Shown: in pieces, positions 26,075 through 34,939 of the stretch
Position numbering within the stretch: the stretch's first letter is position 1
Layout: each line of letters starts with the position of its first letter
Source: Bacteroidota bacterium
Lineage (GTDB): Bacteria > Bacteroidota > Ignavibacteria > UBA10030
Assembly (NCBI GenBank): GCA_025454835.1
Contig: JALONQ010000001.1
Span: forward strand, 124,001 to 188,000
Reading direction: 5' to 3'
Length of the DNA: 64,000 nt
Translations under genes and position numbers: made by a program
Notes under the pieces: model-generated
Databases searched by the model: none
Told to the model about the DNA's origin: nothing
The model's input: the letters and a program-made list of their open reading frames with translations, nothing else

Positions 26075-26106
26075 TTTGCACGGCCCGCAAATCATTGATA
26101 TATTTG
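26075..26106 (+). promoter_or_regulatory. Bacteroidota-type promoter of bshC
   Basis: TTTG (26075-26078), 20 bases, TATATTTG (26099-26106): a perfect TTTG-N20-TAnnTTTG. The predicted start near 26110 gives a leader of about 17 nt and supports the ATG at 26127. Confidence 0.8.
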
Positions 26107-26126
26107 ACGAAACAGACAGGCACCTC

Positions 26127-27767
26127 ATGCAAACTATCGATATTGCCGAGCTTACTTCGTCGGACCTTGGAGTCTCCCGGCTCTTTGCAGACTATATGAC
26201 TGACCCTAGCAGAGTCGCCGCCTACTTCCCAGGAGACTTTCGGGACCGAACGTCGTGGGAACGGACGATACGCAAGGTGAGCGATCGTTCCTTGGACCGA
26301 TCGACGCTCGTGAGGGTACTCTCCCGGCAGAACCGCGACTTCCAATGCGGGGTGCGGACTCTGGCCAACATCGACCTGTTGCTGAATGAAACCTGCGTTG
26401 CTGTCGTGACGGGTCAACAAGTCGGCATTCTTGGAGGGCCACTCTACACCCTGTACAAAGCGATCACGGCCGTCAAGCTAGCCTCACAACTGGCCAAAGA
26501 GCATCCTGGCTATGATGTGGTGCCGGTCTTCTGGATCGAAGGCGAAGACCACGACATGGCTGAGGTCTCCACGGTCAAGTTGATCACCGCCGCAAATGAG
26601 GTCGCTTCTTTTGCCTACGAACTCGAGGCGAAACTGCAGGGTAAGAACCTCGGCCCGGTCGGGAGACATACCATGGGAGCCAACCTGGAACCCATGCTGG
26701 GTGCGATCCAGGCAGGTCTGACGCCTACCGAGTTCACCGAAGCCGCTCTGGGATTGGTGAGGGCCTCGTATCAGCCGGGCATGACGATGACGAAGGCGTT
26801 CGTGCAGTTCCTGAACAACCTTCTTGAACACGCCGGGTTGATCTTCATCGACCCGGACGACGTCGAGTTGAAGAAGCTGGTCGCTCCCGTCTTTGCAAAG
26901 GAACTGCGTCAGGACCCGAATACCTGTCAAGTGGTGATCGAGCGCAGCGATCTTCTTGAACAGCACTATCATGCACAGGTCAAGCCCCGTCCCGTGAACG
27001 CGTTCCTCTTCCACCACGGCGGGCGCTATCCCATCGAGCCACATCCAAGCGGCTTCTCGCTGAAAGGCGTGCGGCAGACTTTCTCGCGTGAAGAGATGTT
27101 CGCTCTCCTGAAGACATCGCCCGAGCTTTTCAGCCCAAATGTCGTCTTGCGACCGATCTGCCAGGACACCATGCTGCCAACGGTCGCGTACGTCGCGGGT
27201 CCTGCCGAGGTCGCTTACTTCGCGCAATTGCTGCCGCTGTATCCCCTCTTCGACCTTCCGGCTCCGATCATCTATCCGCGCGCGTCCGCGACGATCATCG
27301 AAGAGCGCGTCGACAAAGTCCTGACCCGATTCGCTATCCCTCCCGTCGATATCTTCACGAACCTCGACAGCATCAAGAACCGTGTTGCGCTGGAGGTGTC
27401 GGACTTCAAGACCGAGGAACTCTTCGGAGCGACGGTGACCTCCATCGACGAGACGCTCAACGCACTTCGAACCGGCCTTCAGAAGATCGACCCGACCCTC
27501 CTTCCGCCCCTCGACGCAACCCTCAGCAAGATCCGCGTTCAGGTCGATGTGCTGAAACAGAAGACGCTCGCCGCGCAGCAGCGCCAGCACGAAGTCTATC
27601 TTCGACAGATCGACAAGGCTGCCGTATTCCTGTTGCCCGGAGGCGCATTCCAGGAGCGCGCCCTCAACGTCCTGTACTACCTGAACAAGTACGGCCCCGA
27701 ATTCGTCCGCTGGCTCGACGGCGAATTGCGGCATGACGTCTTCAAGCACCAGATCATCAAGCTCTGA
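26127..27767 (+). CDS. bshC: Bacillithiol biosynthesis cysteine-adding enzyme
   Basis: A 546-residue BshC that joins cysteine to GlcN-malate in the last step of bacillithiol synthesis. It has the tRNA-synthetase-like Rossmann core with VVTGQQVGILGGPLYTLYK (about 92-110), PVFWIEGEDHDMAEV (about 133-147), then RPICQDTMLPTVAYVAGPAE and a C-terminal coiled coil (about 430-510). The ATG at 26127 is chosen over one 51 nt upstream because the perfect promoter places transcription start between them. BshA and BshB are not in the window. A hairpin terminator follows. Confidence 0.95.
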   Translation: MQTIDIAELTSSDLGVSRLFADYMTDPSRVAAYFPGDFRDRTSWERTIRKVSDRSLDRSTLVRVLSRQNRDFQCGVRTLANIDLLLNETCVAVVTGQQVGILGGPLYTLYKAITAVKLASQLAKEHPGYDVVPVFWIEGEDHDMAEVSTVKLITAANEVASFAYELEAKLQGKNLGPVGRHTMGANLEPMLGAIQAGLTPTEFTEAALGLVRASYQPGMTMTKAFVQFLNNLLEHAGLIFIDPDDVELKKLVAPVFAKELRQDPNTCQVVIERSDLLEQHYHAQVKPRPVNAFLFHHGGRYPIEPHPSGFSLKGVRQTFSREEMFALLKTSPELFSPNVVLRPICQDTMLPTVAYVAGPAEVAYFAQLLPLYPLFDLPAPIIYPRASATIIEERVDKVLTRFAIPPVDIFTNLDSIKNRVALEVSDFKTEELFGATVTSIDETLNALRTGLQKIDPTLLPPLDATLSKIRVQVDVLKQKTLAAQQRQHEVYLRQIDKAAVFLLPGGAFQERALNVLYYLNKYGPEFVRWLDGELRHDVFKHQIIKL

Positions 27768-27773
27768 AACGAC

Positions 27774-27801
27774 GAAGCGGCAGACCGGGGTCCGCCGCTT
27801 C
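27774..27801. terminator. Hairpin terminator after bshC
   Basis: GAAGCGGC-a-GACC pairs with GGTC-c-GCCGCTTC, six bases past the bshC stop. The plus-strand tail CTATTGG is weak. It may also serve the converging sugar-ABC gene. Confidence 0.6.
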
Positions 27802-27903
27802 TATTGGCTTGCACTTCCCGCCGACACCAACGAAGAAGGGCCGCCAACTCGTCACCTGCGCCGGTGCGCCGTTTGCGCGCTCGCTTGCGCGACGCAGGAA
27901 TCG

Positions 27904-29001
27904 CTAGAGGACCTCCTCCGACCGCTTGTCGAAATACAGGATCTTCGCTACGTCGACGGAGAGGTCGATGCTCTTGCCCCGCTCGGGAACATTCTCCGTC
28001 CCCAATCGCGCCACATGCTGGCTTCCCCCCGGACGGGTCACGAAGTAGACGTACACCTCATTCCCCATCGGTTCGACAACATCGACGGTCACTTTGACGG
28101 TCGCGCTCTTCTGTCGTGATGTGCGGGTCAAGTGCTCAGGGCGTATGCCGAGCACGATCTCCTGGCCGATGTAGGGCTTCAACCGGTCCTCGACTCGTTT
28201 CGGAACCTTGATCTGCAGCGGGCCGCCGGTCTCCCGAAACGACAACGCGCCTTGGCGCTGGATCCTCCCTTCGAAGAAGTTCATCGCCGGGCTGCCGATG
28301 AACCCGGCCGTGAACTTGTTGGTCGGGCCTGAGTAGATGCCCAGCGGGCTGTCGACCTGCTGGATACGGCCATCCTTCATGAGCACGATCCTGTCTGCCA
28401 TGGTCATGGCTTCGGTCTGATCGTGAGTCACGTAGATCATCGTCGCCCCGAGTCGCTGATGGAGGCGTGAGATCTCGGTCCGCATCTGTACTCTCAACTT
28501 CGCATCGAGATTGCTCAAGGGTTCGTCGAACAGGAAGACCTTTGGCTTACGAACGATGGCCCGACCCACCGCGACCCGTTGACGCTGTCCACCTGACAAG
28601 GCCTTGGGTTTCCGCTCGAGCACCTCGCCGATCCCGAGGATGCTCGCAGCCTCTTGCACACGTCGGTCGATCTCGTCCTTCGGGAACTTCCGCAGCTTGA
28701 GCCCGAAACCCATGTTCTCGTAGACCGTCATATGCGGATACAGCGCATAGTTCTGGAAGACCATGGCGATGTCGCGGTCTTTCGGCGGAACATCGTTCAC
28801 CACTTGTCCGTCGATCGAGATCGTGCCTGCTGTCACATCCTCGAGCCCCGCCACCATCCGAAGCGTGGTCGACTTGCCGCAGCCCGAAGGGCCAACGAGG
28901 ACAACGAACTCCTTGTCTTGAATGTCGAGCGAGAAATCGTGGACGGCGACGATATCTCCCTCGTAGACCTTTTTGACATGCTCAAGACGTACGCTGGCCA
29001 T
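27904..29001 (-). CDS. ugpC: Sugar ABC transporter ATP-binding protein, UgpC/MalK type
   Basis: A 365-residue ABC ATPase of the CUT1 carbohydrate importer class. Walker [10 protein letters not shown] (about 38-46), Q-loop [10 protein letters not shown], signature [10 protein letters not shown] (about 134-143), Walker [13 protein letters not shown], and the H-loop in YVTHDQTEA are all intact. The C-terminal regulatory OB/TOBE domains (about 235-360, GIRPEHL) are typical of UgpC/MsmK ATPases that energise several permeases. A ribosome site AGGAG precedes the start. Its likely partners are the binding protein and two permeases at 39.6-42.5 kb, which lack an ATPase. Confidence 0.93.
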   Translation of the reverse strand: MASVRLEHVKKVYEGDIVAVHDFSLDIQDKEFVVLVGPSGCGKSTTLRMVAGLEDVTAGTISIDGQVVNDVPPKDRDIAMVFQNYALYPHMTVYENMGFGLKLRKFPKDEIDRRVQEAASILGIGEVLERKPKALSGGQRQRVAVGRAIVRKPKVFLFDEPLSNLDAKLRVQMRTEISRLHQRLGATMIYVTHDQTEAMTMADRIVLMKDGRIQQVDSPLGIYSGPTNKFTAGFIGSPAMNFFEGRIQRQGALSFRETGGPLQIKVPKRVEDRLKPYIGQEIVLGIRPEHLTRTSRQKSATVKVTVDVVEPMGNEVYVYFVTRPGGSQHVARLGTENVPERGKSIDLSVDVAKILYFDKRSEEVL

Positions 29002-29019
29002 GTTGACTCCTGACAGGAT

Positions 29020-30297
29020 TCAGTGCGATCGACCATGGAGCCGGTCCAGGGTCGCGAAGAAGTCCGGGAACGACACTGCAACGCATGAACGATCGTCGAG
29101 CTGGATGGAAGGGTGTCGGAGGGAGGCGATCGCGAATGCCATCGCGATCCGATGATCACCTTCCGTGCGGATCGTGGCGCCAAGTACGTTGTTCGTCTCC
29201 TCAAAAGCAAAGCCGTCGGGCCACTCGTCCACGACAACGCCAAGCGAACGGAGACCTGCCGTGATGACCGCGATCCGGTCGGATTCTTTTGTTCGAAGCT
29301 CGGAGGCTCCCGTGACGCGAAAGCTGCACCCCGTGGCCATGGCCGTGAGGGCAAGCGCCGGGATCTCGTCGATCAACGCCGGGACATCCGAGGCTTCGAT
29401 CACCAAGGGTCCCTTTGCCTCCCCTGTCCGGACGATGAGGTCCGCCACCGGCTCTCCCCCGCAGACCCGATCCCCCGTCGCCTTGATCACGACTCCCCAC
29501 CGTCGGAGAACGTCCAGGACACGGGCTCGGTGCGGATTCACGCCCACGTTTCGAATGAGGATCTCCGACCCCGTGACGATCGCCGTAGCGCCGATGAGGA
29601 AGACCGACGCTGAACAATCACCGGGGATCTGCATGTCCAACGGAGCGACCTCCGATCCACCGCGCACGACGGTTCTGATGCCGCGATCGGTTTGGCTCGA
29701 AGCGAGTCCCAGCAGTCGTTCTGTGTGGTCACGTGTGGGTGTAGCCTCCACGACCGAGGTCTCCCCATCCGCGAAGAGCCCCGCGAACAACACCGCTGAT
29801 TTGACCTGAGCGCTCGGGACATTCGGCTCGAAACTGATCGGATGCAGGGGCCGAAGGCCAGTGATGCGCACGGGTGGACGCCCTTCTGGGGCTGTCTCGA
29901 CCACGGCCCCCATGCGTCGCAATGGCTCTGCGACCCGCTCCATGGGTCTTCGCCGGAGCGAAGCATCCCCGCTCAGTTCGGCGCCAAACGGCTGTCCGGC
30001 GAGGATCCCCGAGAGCAACCTCATGGTGGTCCCGGAATTCCCGCAATCAAGCATCTTGGTTGGTGCTCTCAGAATGCCCTGAGCGGCACCGGTGACGACC
30101 GTCTCCGCATCGTTCGAGCTGATCTGAACGCCCAGGTTGCCCAAGCACGCCATCGTACTGAGCGGATCGGCGGCAGCCGATACTCCGCGCAAGCGCGACG
30201 TGCCCTTGGCCAAGGATGCGATCATCAGGGCGCGGTGCGAGATCGATTTGTCGCCCGGGAGCCTTGTTTCGCCTTTGAGGGGTTTCATCGAGCGCAT
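29020..30297 (-). CDS. aroA: 3-phosphoshikimate 1-carboxyvinyltransferase (EPSP synthase)
   Basis: A 425-residue EPSP synthase of the shikimate pathway. It has LPGDKSISHRALM at the N-terminus (PEP and shikimate site), LDCGNSGTTMRLLSG, GDASLRRRPM, PSAQVKSAVLFAGL, and the C-terminal LRTKESDRI and GDHRIAMAFAIA segments. An in-frame ATG at 30288 is an alternative start. It lies after pnp across a hairpin and 18 nt before ugpC. With trpEG at 42-44 kb it supplies chorismate for aromatic synthesis, though the two are not linked in one operon. Confidence 0.95.
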   Translation of the reverse strand: MRSMKPLKGETRLPGDKSISHRALMIASLAKGTSRLRGVSAAADPLSTMACLGNLGVQISSNDAETVVTGAAQGILRAPTKMLDCGNSGTTMRLLSGILAGQPFGAELSGDASLRRRPMERVAEPLRRMGAVVETAPEGRPPVRITGLRPLHPISFEPNVPSAQVKSAVLFAGLFADGETSVVEATPTRDHTERLLGLASSQTDRGIRTVVRGGSEVAPLDMQIPGDCSASVFLIGATAIVTGSEILIRNVGVNPHRARVLDVLRRWGVVIKATGDRVCGGEPVADLIVRTGEAKGPLVIEASDVPALIDEIPALALTAMATGCSFRVTGASELRTKESDRIAVITAGLRSLGVVVDEWPDGFAFEETNNVLGATIRTEGDHRIAMAFAIASLRHPSIQLDDRSCVAVSFPDFFATLDRLHGRSH

Positions 30298-30315
30298 GTG
30301 TCTGTCACGAAACGA

Positions 30316-30355
30316 ACGATCCTCCCCACCGCCAGACGGCCATGGAGAGGATCGT
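30316..30355 (-). terminator. Hairpin terminator between pnp and aroA
   Basis: The minus strand has ACGATCCTC (30347-30355), loop, GAGGATCGT (30316-30324), then TCGTTTCG. The 9-bp stem with short T-rich tail lies 26 nt after the pnp stop, ending the rimP-to-pnp block. Confidence 0.65.
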
Positions 30356-30380
30356 GTGGATCTGCTACGACATCGTCCGA

Positions 30381-32555
30381 TCAGCGACGAGGGGGTCGAC
30401 CGCCGAAACCGCGACCGCCGCCGGGTCCGGAGGAGCGACGTTCCTTCTGCTTCTGGATCTCCTCCATCGCCATCTCTCCACCGGGCAGTAACGCCTTGCG
30501 GCTGAGGCTCATCTTGCCTGCGGAGTCGATCATCATGAGCTTCACGTCGATCTCGTCGCCGACTTTCAACATGTCTTCGACGCGTTCAACACGTTTCACG
30601 TCGAGCTGGGAGACGTGCACGAGGCCTTCCTTGCCCGGCATGATCTCGACGAAAGCGCCGAAATCGGTGATCTTCTTGACCGTGGCGTGATACACCTTGC
30701 CGACCTCAGGAAGCTCCGTGAGGGCATTGATCATGGCGATGGCCTTGGCCGCCGAATCACCTTCGACCGCTGCGATCGTGACGGTGCCGTCGTCTTCGAT
30801 GTTGATCTCGGCGCCGCTCTCTGCCGTGATATGGCGGATCATCTTTCCACCCGGTCCGATGATCGCGCCGATCATGTCAACCGGGACCTTGATGGTCTGG
30901 AGCCGTGGTGCGAACGGTGACAGCTCCGGACGCGGCGTCGCGAGCGCCTCCGTCATGATCTTGAGAATGTGCATCCGGCCTTCTTTCGCTTGGGCCAGAG
31001 CCTTCTCCATGATCGCGAAGGAGATCCCTTTGATCTTGATATCCATCTGGCACGCGGTGATGCCGCGTTCCGTACCGGCGACCTTGAAATCCATGTCGCC
31101 CAGGTGGTCTTCGTTGCCGAGGATGTCCGTGAGAACCGCGACCTTCTCGCCATCCTTGACGAGGCCCATGGCAATGCCGGCAACAGCCCTCGACATGGGC
31201 ACACCGGCGTCAAACAGCGCCAAGCTGCCCGCACAGACGGTGGCCATTGATGAAGAGCCGTTCGACTCGAGGATATCCGAAACGACACGGATGGTGTAGG
31301 GGAATTCACTCTCACGCAGGACGATGTTCTTCAACGCCCGCTCGGCGAGATTGCCATGGCCGATCTCCCGGCGTCCGACGCCGAGACGACCAGTCTCACC
31401 GACGCTGAAGGGCGGAAAGTTGTAGTGGAGCATGAAGCGCTTCGACGTCTCAGGATGGAGGCCATCGAGCATCTGCTCATCCATTTTGGTGCCGAGGGTT
31501 GCCGACGTCAGGCTTTGCGTCTCGCCCCGCGTGAACAATGAAGAACCATGCGTTCGGGGCAGAACGCCTACTTCGATCGTGATGGGACGGACCTGCGTCA
31601 GGTTGCGGCCGTCGAGCCGCTTTCCCTCATCCAGGATCGTCGACCGCATGGCTTGACTCTCGAGGCCATGCAGGACCTCGTGAATGACCAGTTCCTTGTC
31701 GGGGAACTGCTCAAGCAGCGCCGACGTGACCTCCGTATAGATCTTTTCGGTCTGCAGCGAGCGTTCTTCCTTCGAGAGGATCGTACGAGCCAGTTCCTTC
31801 AGCGGAGCAGCCGCACGCTGTCGCACAGCAGCTTCGAGCCCTTCGGGAGGCGTGGGAATCACGATCGCCCGCTTGGCCCTGCCGACCATCTTGGCCAGCG
31901 CCACCTGGGCCGCGCAAAGGGACTTGATCGCATCGTGCGCCACCTTCAGGACGTCGAGCATGTCCTTCTCAGAGATCTCCTTCGATTCTCCTTCGACCAT
32001 GACGATCGAATCGGCTGTGCCGGCGACCGAGATATCGAGGTCGCTGGAGTCGATCTGCTCGTACGTGGGGTTGATGATGAACTCGCCGTTCACACGTCCG
32101 ACGCGAACCTCAGCGATCGGGCCGTCGAAGGGGATGTCGGAGACCATCAACGCGGCCGAAGCGGCGCACGCACCGAGAACGTCGGCGTCGTACTGTCGGT
32201 CGGAGGAATAGACGGTGACGATGATCTGGACCTCGTTCCGATAGCCGTCGGAGAACATCGGACGGATCGGACGGTCGATCAACCGGGCGGTGAGGATCTC
32301 ACGCTCGGTCGGACGTCCCTCACGCTTGAAGAACCCTCCGGGGATCTTGCCGGCGGCTGAAGTCTTCTCCCTGAACTCCACCTGGAGCGGGAAATAGTCG
32401 ATGCCCTCACGGGGGGTTCGCGCGCCGACGACTGTCGCCAGCACCATCGTATCGGCATACCGCACCATCACGGCACCGTCCGCCTGTTTCGCGAAGCGGC
32501 CGGTCTCAAATGTGAACGGTTTGCCGTTGAGGAGGATTTCCTGAGTCTGTTTCAT
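30381..32555 (-). CDS. pnp: Polyribonucleotide nucleotidyltransferase (PNPase)
   Basis: A 724-residue PNPase, the phosphorolytic 3'-5' exoribonuclease of the RNA degradosome type. It has two RNase PH domains (about 10-225 and 315-545) with the segments [20 protein letters not shown] and [13 protein letters not shown], and a catalytic [22 protein letters not shown] domain ([12 protein letters not shown], about 560-615) and an S1 domain ([20 protein letters not shown], about 620-690) follow, then a Gly/Arg-rich tail. It lies 47 nt downstream of rpsO, the common rpsO-pnp order. AAGGGA precedes the start. Confidence 0.96.
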   Translation of the reverse strand: MKQTQEILLNGKPFTFETGRFAKQADGAVMVRYADTMVLATVVGARTPREGIDYFPLQVEFREKTSAAGKIPGGFFKREGRPTEREILTARLIDRPIRPMFSDGYRNEVQIIVTVYSSDRQYDADVLGACAASAALMVSDIPFDGPIAEVRVGRVNGEFIINPTYEQIDSSDLDISVAGTADSIVMVEGESKEISEKDMLDVLKVAHDAIKSLCAAQVALAKMVGRAKRAIVIPTPPEGLEAAVRQRAAAPLKELARTILSKEERSLQTEKIYTEVTSALLEQFPDKELVIHEVLHGLESQAMRSTILDEGKRLDGRNLTQVRPITIEVGVLPRTHGSSLFTRGETQSLTSATLGTKMDEQMLDGLHPETSKRFMLHYNFPPFSVGETGRLGVGRREIGHGNLAERALKNIVLRESEFPYTIRVVSDILESNGSSSMATVCAGSLALFDAGVPMSRAVAGIAMGLVKDGEKVAVLTDILGNEDHLGDMDFKVAGTERGITACQMDIKIKGISFAIMEKALAQAKEGRMHILKIMTEALATPRPELSPFAPRLQTIKVPVDMIGAIIGPGGKMIRHITAESGAEINIEDDGTVTIAAVEGDSAAKAIAMINALTELPEVGKVYHATVKKITDFGAFVEIMPGKEGLVHVSQLDVKRVERVEDMLKVGDEIDVKLMMIDSAGKMSLSRKALLPGGEMAMEEIQKQKERRSSGPGGGRGFGGRPPRR

Positions 32556-32602
32556 AGTTTCCCTTGTCTGGACGCGCCCCTATTGACGCGTCGCGGTCTG
32601 CA

Positions 32603-32872
32603 TTACTTACGGATCTCCAGTTCCTGGATGATCTTACGGTAGCGCGTGATGTCCTTCGACATAAGATAGTCGAGCAAGCGACGTCGCTTGCCGACGAGTT
32701 TGAGCAGTCCGAGTCGCGAATGGTGGTCCTTTTTGTTGGACTCCAGGTGCGGCGACAGACTGTTGATGTGGGCCGTCAGCACCGCGATCTGGACCTCCGG
32801 TGCTCCGGTATCCGACGGACCCTTGCCGTATTTCTTGGTCAGCTCTGCCTTTTGCTCCTTGGTGATCGGCAT
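32603..32872 (-). CDS. rpsO: 30S ribosomal protein S15
   Basis: An 89-residue ribosomal protein S15. The conserved [39 protein letters not shown] and IIQELEIRK segments match the whole family length. The ATG at 32872 is preceded by AAGGAG at 5-6 nt, one of the few strong Shine-Dalgarno sites in the window; the upstream in-frame start is discarded. S15 binds 16S rRNA early in 30S assembly and in many bacteria represses its own mRNA. Confidence 0.97.
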   Translation of the reverse strand: MPITKEQKAELTKKYGKGPSDTGAPEVQIAVLTAHINSLSPHLESNKKDHHSRLGLLKLVGKRRRLLDYLMSKDITRYRKIIQELEIRK

Positions 32873-32914
32873 TGCAGCTCCTTGCATAAAAATGAAGTTG
32901 ATGATGGTTGAATG

Positions 32915-33862
32915 CTATCGTTGTCGAGCGGCCACAAACGCTTCGGCCGCCGCGCGGTCCCTGTCCATCTGGCGGATGAGCGAGGCCACGTCGTCGTATC
33001 GTTCCTCGTCGCGCAACCGAACCAGGAAGGTTGTCGAGATCGTGCGCCCGTAGAGGTCCTGGTCGAACGAGAGGATGAACACCTCGATCGTTCGCGGACC
33101 GGCCGAATGAAACGTCGGCCGTACACCGATGCTTGCCAGTCCGTACCGTCCGATCCCGTCGCCCACATCCACGCCCACAATGTAGATGCCGTTCCTCGGG
33201 ATCATCTTGCGCGAGAAGGATGGCGCCAGATTGGCCGTCGGATAACCCAGCGTGCGGCCGCGACGATCCCCCGGAATGACGATCCCCGTCACATCGTACG
33301 GTCGCCCCAGAAACGCAGCGGCCGCCTCGACCTTACCTTCCTCAAGAAACGACCGGACGGCGGAACTGCTCACCGGAGTTCCGCCGACGTTCAGCTGCGG
33401 AACCGCGTACGTTTCGAAGCGATACTCCTTCGCCAGCTCACGGATCGAGCTGACGCTTCCCTCCCGGTTGTGGCCAAAGTGGTGATTGTACCCTTCGACC
33501 ATCTCAGCCAGCCCCGTGCCGTGAACGAGAAAGCGCTCCACGAACTCTCGAGAGCTGAGGCGCGAGAACTCAACGGTGAATGGAAGCACCAGCATCGCAT
33601 CGACACCCATCGGAGCGATCACATCCCGGCGTTCTTCGGGAGAGCTCAGATACACGACATTCGCGCCAGGGCGGAGAACCTCTCGCGGATGCGGATCGAA
33701 GGTGATCAGAACGCTTCGTCCGTTCCGGCGTCTGGCCCGCTGGACCACCTCGCCGATGATCTGCCGGTGTGCCAAGTGGACCCCGTCGAACGAACCCACG
33801 GTTGCCACCGTGTCGGCGTCTCGACCGATCTCTTCAAGCCGTCGTGCGTACTGCATGTCCAT
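32915..33862 (-). CDS. ribF: Bifunctional riboflavin kinase/FAD synthetase
   Basis: A 315-residue RibF that makes FMN and FAD. The N-terminal adenylyltransferase domain has GSFDGVHLAHRQII (HIGH-like, about 23-36), VEGYNHHFGHNREG and PVSSSAVRSFL. The C-terminal flavokinase domain has GIVIPGDRRGRTLGYPTANL and NGIYIVGV. The start overlaps the truB end by 29 nt; a second ATG at 33856 has better ribosome-site spacing. It belongs to the rimP-to-pnp block. Confidence 0.95.
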   Translation of the reverse strand: MDMQYARRLEEIGRDADTVATVGSFDGVHLAHRQIIGEVVQRARRRNGRSVLITFDPHPREVLRPGANVVYLSSPEERRDVIAPMGVDAMLVLPFTVEFSRLSSREFVERFLVHGTGLAEMVEGYNHHFGHNREGSVSSIRELAKEYRFETYAVPQLNVGGTPVSSSAVRSFLEEGKVEAAAAFLGRPYDVTGIVIPGDRRGRTLGYPTANLAPSFSRKMIPRNGIYIVGVDVGDGIGRYGLASIGVRPTFHSAGPRTIEVFILSFDQDLYGRTISTTFLVRLRDEERYDDVASLIRQMDRDRAAAEAFVAARQR

Positions 33863-34547
33863 CCTGCATCTGCATGGCGGCCGCCGCTTCGATCAACCGC
33901 TCGATCGTCCAAGCGTCCGCGACCGACCAAGGGCCCACCCGTTCGCGCCTCAAGGCTGTTAGCGTCGCGCCGCATTGGAGTCGTTCACCCAGATCGTGGA
34001 CCACGGAACGAACATACGTCCCTTTCGAACAGACAAGCCGAAATTGAACATTGGGCATGTCCACGCGCGTCGCCTCAAACTCGGGGATCGAGATCTCACG
34101 GTCTGGCCTCTCGACCGTCTTGCCGGCGCGTGCGTACTTGTAAAGCGCCTTTCCCCTGACCTTCGCCGCGGAATACATCGGCGGCGTCTGTCGGCTCGTG
34201 CCGATGAAACCCGCACAGGCCTCTCGGAGGGCCAACTCGGTCACGGCCGCCCAGGACCGCTCGAGTTCGACCGGCGTCTCGAGGTCGTGCGAGGCGGTCG
34301 TGATCCCCAGGCGAAAACCTCCTGTATACTCCTTGTCGTAACCGACGAATTCCGTGATCAGCTTCGTCTTCGGTCCTGTGCAGATGACGAGCAACCCCGT
34401 TGCGCGGGGGTCGAGCGTACCGGCGTGGCCGATCTTCCGCACGCGGAAGATGTTCCGCACTTTCCGCACCACGTCGAAGGACGACCATCGATCCGGCTTG
34501 TCAACGAGCAGGATCTCTCCCGACACGTTGAAATCCCAGACTGGCAT
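33834..34547 (-). CDS. truB: tRNA pseudouridine(55) synthase
   Basis: A 237-residue TruB that converts U55 of tRNAs to pseudouridine. The catalytic Asp lies in KIGHAGTLDPRATGLLV (about 38-54). KEYTGGFRLGITTASHDLE, QTPPMYSAAKVRGKALYKYA and CSKGTYVRSVVHDLG follow. It is somewhat short, since it lacks most of a C-terminal PUA domain, as in other Bacteroidota. The start overlaps the rbfA stop (TGATG). Confidence 0.95.
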   Translation of the reverse strand: MPVWDFNVSGEILLVDKPDRWSSFDVVRKVRNIFRVRKIGHAGTLDPRATGLLVICTGPKTKLITEFVGYDKEYTGGFRLGITTASHDLETPVELERSWAAVTELALREACAGFIGTSRQTPPMYSAAKVRGKALYKYARAGKTVERPDREISIPEFEATRVDMPNVQFRLVCSKGTYVRSVVHDLGERLQCGATLTALRRERVGPWSVADAWTIERLIEAAAAMQMQDGHAVRTTA

Positions 34548-34924
34548 CAGGGGATCGCCTTGTCGTTAGCGCCATCCTCGCGGGACGCCTCATCCAGGTG
34601 GATCTTCTTGAAGATCTTCTCCAGATGTATGGCGTGGTCCATCGACTCGTCCAGCACGAAGACGATCTCGGGCGTCAGCCTCAACCGCACCGCCTTGCCG
34701 ACCTCTGACCGGATCGCCGACTTGTGCTCCTCCAGAAGCTTCAGCGAGCGTTCTTTTCGCTTTGCATCGCCGAACACGCTCACGAAGATCCTGGCCTGCC
34801 GCAGGTCCGGCGTCACCCGTACATCGGTGACCGTCATGAGGCCGGCCTCATCCATGCTGAACCGGCGTTGAAACATCCGGCCGACCTCCTCCTTGATGAC
34901 GGAGGCGACCCGTTCCGCTCGCAT
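34547..34924 (-). CDS. rbfA: Ribosome-binding factor A
   Basis: A 125-residue RbfA, a KH-like factor for late 30S maturation. Typical are MRAERVASVIKEEVGRMF at the start, TVTDVRVTPDLRQARIFVSV and the C-terminal PEIVFVLDESMDHAIHLEKI. The ATG at 34924 is preferred to a GTG two codons upstream. It lies between infB (15 nt) and truB (one-base overlap) in the conserved order nusA-infB-rbfA-truB. Confidence 0.93.
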   Translation of the reverse strand: MRAERVASVIKEEVGRMFQRRFSMDEAGLMTVTDVRVTPDLRQARIFVSVFGDAKRKERSLKLLEEHKSAIRSEVGKAVRLRLTPEIVFVLDESMDHAIHLEKIFKKIHLDEASREDGANDKAIP

Positions 34925-34939
34925 GCCCACGGCCGTTCG

